Source: Flavobacteriaceae bacterium PRS1
GTDB taxonomy: Bacteria; Bacteroidota; Bacteroidia; Flavobacteriales; Flavobacteriaceae
Reading direction: 5' to 3'
Assembly (NCBI GenBank): GCA_003709165.1
Contig: RDRZ01000010.1
Location: forward strand, 1-61,773
Length of the DNA stretch: 61,773 bases
Made by a program: the position numbers and the translations under genes. Positions 52,887-60,074 of the stretch are shown here, piece by piece. Under the pieces are notes generated by a model. It did not search any database. It was not told the DNA's origin and worked only from the letters and a program-made list of their open reading frames with translations. Each line of letters begins with the position of its first letter. Position 1 is the first letter of the stretch.

Positions 52887-53563
52887 TTGTCTTTAATTTT
52901 AAATCGAATATACGTAATTGGTTTGTTTTGTTCTAAATACTGGGCTTCATAAAAGGTTTGAATACTTGTCACTTCTTCTGGGCTTCCTTCCTGCTTATAT
53001 ACATCGTGGTTTGCATAAAGCACTTCGTGACCTTCGCCATGAAGCAAACCAAGAGTATAGCCATGCATGAATTCACTATCAGTTTTAAGGTTTACGATTC
53101 CTTCTTTTTTAAGTATTTTTTTATACTTCTGAAGAAACACAGAATTGGTCATTCTGTGTTTTGTGCGTTTGTATTTTATTTGCGGATCGGGAAACGTAAT
53201 CCAAATTTCATCGATTTCATTTTCGGCAAAAATACAGTCAATGAGTTCAATTTGAGTACGTATAAATGCTACATTTGGGATGTTTTTTTCAATAGCTGTT
53301 TTAGCTCCTCTCCAAAAACGAGCACCTTTAATATCAATGCCTATAAAATTTTTGTTCGGATATTTTTGGGCCAATGCTACCGAATATTCGCCTTTACCAC
53401 AACCCAATTCTAAAACTAAAGGGTTGCTGTTTTTAAAGTAAGTAGCGTTCCAGTTACCTTTTAAAGCATAATTTTGATTGACTAATTCTTTTCGTGTTGG
53501 CTGAAACACATTGGCAAAAGTTTCGTTTTCTTTAAATCGTTTTAATTTATTTTTGCTTCCCAC
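52883..53563 (-). CDS. trmB: tRNA (guanine-N7)-methyltransferase (m7G46)
   Basis: A 226-residue SAM-dependent enzyme: LELGCGKGEYSVALAQKYPNKNFIGIDIKGARFWRGAK (SAM site), WITFPDPQIKYKRTKHRMTNSVFL and LKTDSEFMHGYTLGL. It heads a trmB-lysE-ATL group and is divergent from the glycosyltransferase at 53622. Confidence 0.95.
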   Translation of the reverse strand: MGSKNKLKRFKENETFANVFQPTRKELVNQNYALKGNWNATYFKNSNPLVLELGCGKGEYSVALAQKYPNKNFIGIDIKGARFWRGAKTAIEKNIPNVAFIRTQIELIDCIFAENEIDEIWITFPDPQIKYKRTKHRMTNSVFLQKYKKILKKEGIVNLKTDSEFMHGYTLGLLHGEGHEVLYANHDVYKQEGSPEEVTSIQTFYEAQYLEQNKPITYIRFKIKDN

Positions 53564-53606
53564 TCCTTAATTTAATTTTTGTAAAATTAAGAAAACATTT
53601 TAGCTT

Positions 53607-53614
53607 TACCTTTG
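53607..53614 (+). promoter_or_regulatory. -7 box immediately before the glycosyltransferase gene
   Basis: TACCTTTG fits TAnnTTTG and ends 7 bases before the ATG at 53622, so the transcript would be leaderless or nearly so. Confidence 0.35.
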
Positions 53615-53621
53615 TTAATAT

Positions 53622-54683
53622 ATGGAATTGAAAAAACGCATTTTAGTTGCGCCATTAAATTGGGGATTGGGTCATGCCACGCGGTGCATCCCAATAATTA
53701 ATGCGCTAATTAATCATAATTACGAGCCAATTATTGCTTCAGATGGTATTGCATTACAGTTTCTTAAAAAAGAGTTTCCAGATTTAAAAGCCATAGAACT
53801 TCCTTCATATAATATTAAATATCCAAAAAAAGAGAATCATTTTAAATGGAAATTATTAAAAGATGCTCCAAAAATCATTAAAGTAATAAATGCCGAAATA
53901 AAAGCAATTAAAACTATTGTTGAACGATTTAATATTTCTGGCATTATTTCTGATAACAGGTTTGGAGTTTACAGCAATACAATTCCGTCGGTTTATATAA
54001 CGCATCAACTTAAAGTGTTAAGCGGAAACACAACTTGGATGAGTTCTAAAATACACCAAAATATTATAAAGAAATTTGATGAATGTTGGATTCCTGATGT
54101 TGAAAATGAACCAAGTTTAAGTGGCGATTTATGTCATTTAAAAAAGCATAAGTTTAACCTTAAATATATTGGTGCTTTAAGTCGGTTTAATAAAATTGAA
54201 TGCGATATAGTTTATGATTTATTGGTCTTGCTTTCTGGACCAGAACCACAACGAACAATTTTTGAAACACTTTTATTAAAACAATTAAAGACCTATAATG
54301 GGAAAGTCCTTTTTGTAAAAGGAGTTGTTGAAGAACAGCAAATCCTAAGTAAAAAAAACCATATTACCATCTATAATTTTATGCAAAGTGCTGCGTTAGA
54401 AAAGGCAATAAACGAAAGTAAAATTGTGCTATCACGTTCTGGTTATACAACTATTATGGATTTGGCTAAACTCAATAAAAAAGCTTTTTTTATTCCTACT
54501 CCTGGTCAATTTGAACAGGAATATCTTGCCAAGAGATTTAAGAAATTAAAGTTAGTTCCCACTAGTAACCAAAAAGATTTTAAGATTGAAATGCTCAATT
54601 CTGTTAGTCTTTATGAAGGACTACAAACAGTTAATTCCGACATAAATTTTACAACTTTATTTTGCCTTTTCCAGCGTGAATGA
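53622..54683 (+). CDS. MurG-like (GT28) glycosyltransferase family protein
   Basis: A 353-residue GT-B protein: N-terminal ILVAPLNWGLGHATRCIPIINALI (Gly-rich acceptor/nucleotide loop), C-terminal LLSGPEPQRTIFE, SRSGYTTIMDLAKLNKKAFFIPTPGQFEQEYLAKRF, the donor-binding pattern of MurG/UGT-type enzymes. Sugar donor and acceptor are unknown. Its 3' end overlaps the convergent kinase by 27 bases. Confidence 0.85.
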   Translation: MELKKRILVAPLNWGLGHATRCIPIINALINHNYEPIIASDGIALQFLKKEFPDLKAIELPSYNIKYPKKENHFKWKLLKDAPKIIKVINAEIKAIKTIVERFNISGIISDNRFGVYSNTIPSVYITHQLKVLSGNTTWMSSKIHQNIIKKFDECWIPDVENEPSLSGDLCHLKKHKFNLKYIGALSRFNKIECDIVYDLLVLLSGPEPQRTIFETLLLKQLKTYNGKVLFVKGVVEEQQILSKKNHITIYNFMQSAALEKAINESKIVLSRSGYTTIMDLAKLNKKAFFIPTPGQFEQEYLAKRFKKLKLVPTSNQKDFKIEMLNSVSLYEGLQTVNSDINFTTLFCLFQRE

Positions 54684-55703
54684 AAACTCGCTTCCTATTC
54701 CAAACTCGCTTTCAATATAAATTTGTTCATCGTGTGCTTCAATAATATGCTTCACAATAGACAAGCCCAAACCAGAACCTCCTTCTTTACGTGAACCACT
54801 TTTGTCCACACGATAAAAACGCTCAAATAACCGTAGAATATGTTCTTGCTCAATACCTTCTCCATTATCTGTAACACGAACAATTACTTTGTTTTTAATA
54901 AGGTTTTCTATACTAATTTCGGTTGTGCCTTTTTTGTTTCCATATTTTATAGAGTTTACAATTAAGTTACTTAAAACCTGTTGCAATCGTTCTTTATCTC
55001 CATTTACCATTATAGGTTTTTTATAATCTGTATCGAAAGTCAAGGTTATTTTTTTCTTGGCAGCTTTCATTTCTAAAAGCTCAAATACATTTTGAATGAG
55101 TTTTACAATATTGAATGGTTCTATATTTAAGCTCAAATCTCCTGATTCGAGCTTGGTAATCATATCTAAATCTTTAATAATATAAATAAGTCGTTCTACA
55201 CCCTTATCGGCTCTTTGTAAATATTTAGTTCTCAACTCAGCATCATTTATAGTACCATCTAATAGTGTAGAAATATAACCTTGAACAGTAAATAAAGGAG
55301 TTTTTAGTTCGTGCGATACATTGCCAATAAATTCTTTTCGATATTGTTCTCTAATTTTAAAGGCTTCAATTTCGAGTTTTTTATCTTTAGCATATTTCTC
55401 GATGTCTTGTCTTAAAGTTACCATGTTAGTAGTAATCTGTTCTTTTCTGAAGGAACTTGATTCGAGTAACGTTAAATCAGCATATATTTTTTTTATTCGT
55501 TTATAGATAAAATGTTCGACACGATATTGAATTATTATAAAAGAAAATCCATAGCTACTTAAAGCAAAAATAGTAAGGTGCACACTATTTAGTGTGTAAA
55601 ACACATATAAAAAAACACTCATAAAGAGTGTTAAAACCGAAGTAAGATATATTGATGATATTAATGCAAATTTATACGATCGTTTAAATTTCTTTGTCAT
55701 CAC
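54657..55703 (-). CDS. sensor histidine kinase, PhoR-like
   Basis: A 348-residue protein with two N-terminal membrane segments (~12-36 and 41-60) and almost no periplasmic loop, then a helical linker, HisKA (FIGNVSHELKTPLFTVQGYI, His131) and HATPase (NLIVNSIKYGN; VTDNGEGIEQEHILRLFERFYRVD; GGSGLGLSIVKHI). Its start overlaps the response regulator end by 20 bases. The short sensor suggests detection within the membrane or through a partner; PhoR-type phosphate sensing is unproven. Confidence 0.92.
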   Translation of the reverse strand: MMTKKFKRSYKFALISSIYLTSVLTLFMSVFLYVFYTLNSVHLTIFALSSYGFSFIIIQYRVEHFIYKRIKKIYADLTLLESSSFRKEQITTNMVTLRQDIEKYAKDKKLEIEAFKIREQYRKEFIGNVSHELKTPLFTVQGYISTLLDGTINDAELRTKYLQRADKGVERLIYIIKDLDMITKLESGDLSLNIEPFNIVKLIQNVFELLEMKAAKKKITLTFDTDYKKPIMVNGDKERLQQVLSNLIVNSIKYGNKKGTTEISIENLIKNKVIVRVTDNGEGIEQEHILRLFERFYRVDKSGSRKEGGSGLGLSIVKHIIEAHDEQIYIESEFGIGSEFSFTLEKAK

Positions 55704-56382
55704 TTACAAATTTATAGCCTACGCCTTTAACAGTTTTAAAAGAGTAGTCTCCTATTTTTTCTCTCAATTTTCTAATGTGTACATCTATTGTTCTGCCACC
55801 AACTATCACATCGTTTCCCCAGACTTTATCGAGGATCTCGTCTCTTTTAAAAACCTTCTCTGGTTTTGATGCTAGTAAAGATAATAATTCAAATTCTTTT
55901 CTTGGTAAGTTTATTTTTTTACCTTTTAATATGATATTATATTCGTCTCTGTTTATTGTTAAATCACCTATTATAATTATATTTCCCTGCTTTTCTTCTT
56001 TTCTATAGCGACGTAATAATGCTTTTACTTTGCTAACCAACACTTTTGGTTTAATGGGTTTTGTAATATAATCGTCGGCTCCAGCATCGAAGCCTGCAAG
56101 TTGAGAATAATCTTCGCCTCTTGCTGTTAAAAAGGTAATAATTACATCTTTAAGTTCTGGTATTTGTCTAATGTGTTCGCAGGCTTCAATTCCATCCATT
56201 TCTGGCATCATTACATCTAAAACAATTAAATGTGGTTTTTCTTTTTTTGCTTTTTTAACAGCTTCTAAACCGTTTTCGGCTGTAATAATAGTATAACCTT
56301 CATTAGCAAGATTAAATCCTACAATCTCTAAAATATCTGGTTCGTCGTCAACAAGTAATATTTTTATGTCTTTTGTATTCAT
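55684..56382 (-). CDS. response regulator, OmpR/PhoB family
   Basis: A 232-residue protein: receiver with Asp12-Asp13, phosphoacceptor Asp56 (LIVLDVMMPEMDG) and the conserved Lys in DDYITKPIKPKVL; C-terminal winged helix (KGKKINLPRKEFELLSLLASKPEKVFKRDEILDKVWG; RTIDVHIRKLREKIG). Cytosolic transcription factor paired with the overlapping kinase. Confidence 0.95.
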   Translation of the reverse strand: MNTKDIKILLVDDEPDILEIVGFNLANEGYTIITAENGLEAVKKAKKEKPHLIVLDVMMPEMDGIEACEHIRQIPELKDVIITFLTARGEDYSQLAGFDAGADDYITKPIKPKVLVSKVKALLRRYRKEEKQGNIIIIGDLTINRDEYNIILKGKKINLPRKEFELLSLLASKPEKVFKRDEILDKVWGNDVIVGGRTIDVHIRKLREKIGDYSFKTVKGVGYKFVSDDKEI

Positions 56383-56465
56383 TTAAAAGTTGCTTCGTAC
56401 ATATTTTTAGTAAAGATAAAATTAATCGAAATAGATTTTATAAAATTGATATAACTTTTTAGCGC

Positions 56466-56595
56466 CTAAAGTTAAAAGTATTTAGAGTACTCTAAAGTGA
56501 GTGCTTTTTCAACTAAAATTAAACTTTAGAGCTTACCCAATAATCTGCTCTCGATTTTTCATATATTGAATAACTTTAAGTACTTTTAACTTTAG
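56466..56595. repeat. ~130-bp nested inverted-repeat element
   Basis: Outer arms CTAAAGTTAAAAGTATTTA (56466-56484) and TAAGTACTTTTAACTTTAG (56577-56595) pair over 19 bp with one mismatch. An inner pair CTCTAAAGT/AACTTTAGAG is nested within. It occupies most of the 271-bp gap between the response regulator and the acyltransferase. Could be a structured RNA or a small MITE-like element. Confidence 0.75.
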
Positions 56596-56621
56596 CACAT
56601 TTTAAGTGCTGAATAGTTATC

Positions 56622-56629
56622 TACTTTTG
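56622..56629 (+). promoter_or_regulatory. -7 box of the LuxE-like gene
   Basis: TACTTTTG fits TAnnTTTG and lies 24 bases before the ATG at 56654. Confidence 0.4.
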
Positions 56630-56653
56630 TGATTCTATTTACGAGTATAATAA

Positions 56654-57634
56654 ATGATAAACACTACATCCATTTTCAATATTAAAACTGCGCAAGAATT
56701 TAGTAGTTTGGCTTTGGATATTTTTAAATTTCAGTTTGATAACAATAAAGTGTATCGTTCGTTTTGCGATTTGTTATACAAACACCCTAGTGATGTAAAT
56801 ACTGTTGAAGATATCCCGTTTTTACCTATCCAGTTTTTCAAAACCCATAAAGTATTATGTTCTACAAATACGATACAACAAACTTTTAAAAGTAGCGGAA
56901 CAACTGGAAGCATTACAAGTAAACACGATGTTACAGATTTAGAACTCTACAAACAGAGTTTCAGAAAAGGGTTTCAATATTTTTATGGCAATATTGAAGA
57001 TTATGTGGTTTTAGCTCTTTTGCCTTCTTATTTAGAGCACATCAACTCGTCGTTAATTTATATGGTTAATGATATGATTACCAGATCTAAACATCCAGAA
57101 AGTGGATTTTACTTAAATAATATTTCCGATTTAAAGGATAGCTTAATTGATTTGAATCGCCAAGAGAAAAAAGTATTGCTTATAGGTGTTTCTTTTGCGT
57201 TGTTAAATTTTGTTGAACGTTTTCAATTCAATCTAAAAAATACGATTGTTATGGAGACTGGTGGCATGAAAGGGCGACGAAAAGAATTGGTAAGAGAAGA
57301 ACTTCATCAAAATTTAAAAAAAGGCTTTGGAGTAGAAGTTATACATAGCGAATATGGTATGACTGAGTTATTATCTCAAGCTTATTCAAAAGGTAACAGT
57401 ATTTTTAAAACGCCGTCTTGGATGAGAGTGTTAACTCGAGACGCTGAAGACGCTCTTACGATCCAAGAACAAGGAAAAACAGGAGGGATTAACATCATTG
57501 ATTTAGCGAATATAAATTCGTGTTCTTTTATTTCTACACAAGATTTAGGGCGTGTTTATTCTGATGGTTCATTTGAAGTTATTGGGCGTTTTGATAATTC
57601 AGATATTCGTGGTTGCAACTTAATGAAAATTTAA
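56654..57634 (+). CDS. LuxE-like acyl-protein synthetase/acyltransferase
   Basis: A 326-residue adenylate-forming-type protein of the LuxE family: FLPIQFFKTHKVL, the phosphate-binding-like TFKSSGTTGSITSKH (Ser/Thr/Gly loop), METGGMKGRRKELVREELH and SEYGMTELLSQAYS. Relatives activate fatty acids for reduction. No luxC or luxAB lies nearby, so this is not bioluminescence; in Bacteroidetes these genes appear with envelope or lipid genes. Complete: it ends IRGCNLMKI. It converges on the VWA pseudogene. Confidence 0.8.
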   Translation: MINTTSIFNIKTAQEFSSLALDIFKFQFDNNKVYRSFCDLLYKHPSDVNTVEDIPFLPIQFFKTHKVLCSTNTIQQTFKSSGTTGSITSKHDVTDLELYKQSFRKGFQYFYGNIEDYVVLALLPSYLEHINSSLIYMVNDMITRSKHPESGFYLNNISDLKDSLIDLNRQEKKVLLIGVSFALLNFVERFQFNLKNTIVMETGGMKGRRKELVREELHQNLKKGFGVEVIHSEYGMTELLSQAYSKGNSIFKTPSWMRVLTRDAEDALTIQEQGKTGGINIIDLANINSCSFISTQDLGRVYSDGSFEVIGRFDNSDIRGCNLMKI

Positions 57635-57643
57635 GTTATTAAA

Positions 57644-58286
57644 TTATTTATTGTCATTAATAGCATTATAAACTCCTGTTTGAAGTTTACTTGCCCTAGC
57701 ATCGCCCATTGATCCACTATGGTCTAACAGAAATGAAAAGTGCCTTTTTATCTCTTTTTTGTTTATTATTCTAAACTTTTTAACTATACAAGTATCAGAA
57801 GGAGTTGTATCAGAAGCAGGAGATATTAATTTTATGTATTCTATATCCTCCGGTCTGATGTCTTTTAAATATCTTGAATATTTGTAATCTCCCATCTGAA
57901 ATGAAACATATCCTTTTTTAAATGTTATTCTAGGATACATAACTTTTAACTCCAGCTCAGGTCTTAGATTCTTTTCAATTTCAAAATCAAAAAATGAATC
58001 CCTAGTAGTTGTAACTATCGGTTTTATTTTAATGTAATTGTCAGGAATGTCATGTCTTTTAATTTTTCTTTCATGCTTGTTAGTGAAAAGCTTATAAGGC
58101 ACCCTAACTTTTTATTTTGAATAAATTTTTAAAAAAATCTTCAACTTCACTAAAAGCTTTATCAAGCTCTCTAATCCCTTTACCAAGGACAGTTTTAGGT
58201 TCTTTTTTGGTTATTTCTTGTTCTTGAGCATTAATTACTAAAGTAAATGATAAGAATACAATAAGTAATAAATTAAATTTTTTCAT
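57644..58286 (-). pseudogene. truncated and frameshifted VWA-domain protein (OmpA-family-associated type)
   Basis: Two reading frames that join into one. The first (58286-58104, 60 residues) has a signal peptide (LLIVFLSFTLVINAQ) and ends EDFFKNLFKIKS. The second (GTG at 58102) continues as VRVPYKLFTNKHERKIKRHD. Removing one base from the T5 run at 58109-58113 fuses them as FKIKVRVPYKLF. The joined protein reaches the start of a VWA domain with a MIDAS motif (FLLDHSGSMG) and then stops after 20-odd residues (YNAINDNK), so most of the VWA domain and everything after it is lost. Related intact proteins sit after PorP/SprF genes in flavobacteria. Considered non-functional. Confidence 0.75.
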
Positions 58287-58304
58287 ATATAAGTTTCTAT
58301 AAAA

Positions 58305-58673
58305 TTATTTAGTATACTTTGGACATCCAAAACAATTTGAGTTATCTCCTCCCTGCCATGAGACTGAGAATTCATAAACCCCTCCTTCTCTGCCTATATC
58401 AGACATGTTAAAACTATATGAATAACCAAACTTGAAACCTTCCCAAGCAATTCCAGCAACTGCATTAATTGAAGTAAGGAAGTGACTATTTGGATTAGAT
58501 CTACTGGGGTTTGTAGCTGCTAATAAACCAAAAGTAAACCAGTCCTGAGCATATTGAAGTCCAAAATCTAATCTATTATACTCGGCTTGTTTCATTCCAT
58601 TAAACAATAAAAACAAAGCATTATCAGAATTATATCTTAGTACAGGAAGCTCAATCAAGTACATAATTTTCAT
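58305..58673 (-). pseudogene. C-terminal fragment of a PorP/SprF-family protein
   Basis: The 122-residue open frame (MKIMYLIELPVLRYNSDNAL...) aligns with the last third of the intact PorP/SprF protein at 59097-60065: FGLQY, ATNP, SHFLTSINAVAGIAWEGFKFGYSYSFNMSDIG and the terminal CFGCP. No signal peptide and no N-terminal two-thirds are present in the upstream DNA. A 5'-truncated duplicate. Confidence 0.85.
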
Positions 58674-58689
58674 TTATCGTTTTCAGATA

Positions 58690-59058
58690 TTAAATTAAGA
58701 AGCAGTTGTTAATTACTTTATTCTCAACTGCTGCTTTTAAGCATCTTTGTAAACCTCCTAAAGCAGGTTTTACCAATTCATCAACTTCAGCCCTTCCCGG
58801 AATTACCGGTGATGCAACATGTAATACATAGTCACACCCTTTTATAGATTCACTCCAGCCTTCATCATTTAGTAGGTTTAGCTCACAAAACTCTATTTTG
58901 TCAGCACAATCAACATGCCTAGAAAGACAATTTAATAGATTGTCAACCTTATTTAATGACCTCAATGAAGTTTTAACTAAATAACCCTGTTCAATAAGTT
59001 GCTTAATGCAGTGCAGTGCAATATATCCTGAACCTCCACTAACAAATACTTTTTCCAT
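58690..59058 (-). pseudogene. N-terminal fragment of an NAD-dependent epimerase/reductase (extended SDR)
   Basis: Residues 1-122 show the Rossmann start VFVSGGSGYIALHCIKQLIEQGYLVKTSLRS and the conserved CDYVLHVASPV. The protein then ends abruptly at ENKVINNCFLI, before the Ser/Tyr-x-x-x-Lys catalytic region; the family length is ~330. No continuation was seen in other frames. Truncated and presumably inactive, lodged between two PorP/SprF segments. Confidence 0.8.
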
Positions 59059-59096
59059 TTAATTTATTTATATTAAAAAACCTCGCATTTGTGAGG

Positions 59097-60065
59097 TCAG
59101 TAGCGGTCTGGACATCCAAAACACGCCTTATTGTTTCGGAAATCATAGGAAATAGAAAATTCTGAAATTCCTCCATCACCACCAATTCTACTTACATTAA
59201 AATCGTAAGAATATCCAAACTTAAAGCCTTCCCAAGCCATTCCAATAACTGGATTTACAGAAGTTACAAAATGACTTTTTTCAGATGTTTGTATAGGATT
59301 TGTTGCCACAGTAAGTCCTACAGAGAATCTATCAAAAACATATTGGAATCCTAAATCAAATCTATCATATTTGCCTTGCATCATGAAATTTGTTATAAGA
59401 AAAATACTACTATCATCATTATAATTTAATAATGGTAATTTTAGGGATGCATGAAGAGATACAAATATGTCTAATGGAGCATCTCCTTGATTAACCATAG
59501 ATACATTTGGTCTATTTAAGTGCCTTAATGTTAAACCAATCCAACTATAATCATTATTAAACAAAAATGAGGCACCAAAATCAACATATCTAACATTTTC
59601 ATTTAATACAATTGGATCAAAAATATTTGAGTTTATTATATTTTGAAATATGTCAATTTGATCTTCAAAAAGTAGGTTGTCAAAACCATAATCTTTGATT
59701 CCAAAACCTACAGACACACTAGGTCTAAAATGCCAATCATAATTGATTTGAACATCATAAGCCCAATTTAAATTAACTTGCTTAAGGCTATAATTAGTAA
59801 CCGTCTCCTGATGATTGATTAGGCTTATTCCTATACCACTATTTAAGGTAGGATACCAATCATCAAAATAAATAAATTGAGAATTTAAATTAAAATTAAA
59901 TCCTGACCACTGCTGGTTTTTATATAGAAGTCCTGCTTTTGTAGTTTGATAAAATCCTGAAAAAGAAGGATTAATACTTTCAGGAATCATAAAAGACTGA
60001 GTAAAAGCAACATCTTGAGAAAAACTTCTCGTGCATACAATTAATATTAATAAAATTCTTTTCAT
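59097..60065 (-). CDS. PorP/SprF family type IX secretion outer-membrane protein
   Basis: A 322-residue beta-barrel-type protein with signal peptide (LILIVCTRSFSQ) and the family start DVAFTQSFMIPESINPSFSGFYQTTKAGLLYKNQQW. C-terminal strands read GMAWEGFKFGYSYDFNVSRIG and the protein ends in KACFGCPDRY, a variant of the KCPRFF-like terminal Cys-Pro motif. SprF-type proteins pair with one large secreted adhesin encoded just upstream, as here (9 bases). It acts at the outer membrane in translocating or anchoring that adhesin. Confidence 0.92.
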   Translation of the reverse strand: MKRILLILIVCTRSFSQDVAFTQSFMIPESINPSFSGFYQTTKAGLLYKNQQWSGFNFNLNSQFIYFDDWYPTLNSGIGISLINHQETVTNYSLKQVNLNWAYDVQINYDWHFRPSVSVGFGIKDYGFDNLLFEDQIDIFQNIINSNIFDPIVLNENVRYVDFGASFLFNNDYSWIGLTLRHLNRPNVSMVNQGDAPLDIFVSLHASLKLPLLNYNDDSSIFLITNFMMQGKYDRFDLGFQYVFDRFSVGLTVATNPIQTSEKSHFVTSVNPVIGMAWEGFKFGYSYDFNVSRIGGDGGISEFSISYDFRNNKACFGCPDRY

Positions 60066-60074
60066 TTTCCTTTT

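Noticed and set aside
58688-58740. AGCAGTTG/CAACTGCT inverted repeat at the end of the epimerase fragment, similar in style to the 34-bp repeat
   Set aside because: Only 8 bp with a loose loop; could be a weak terminator or chance, insufficient to claim a fold-back event.
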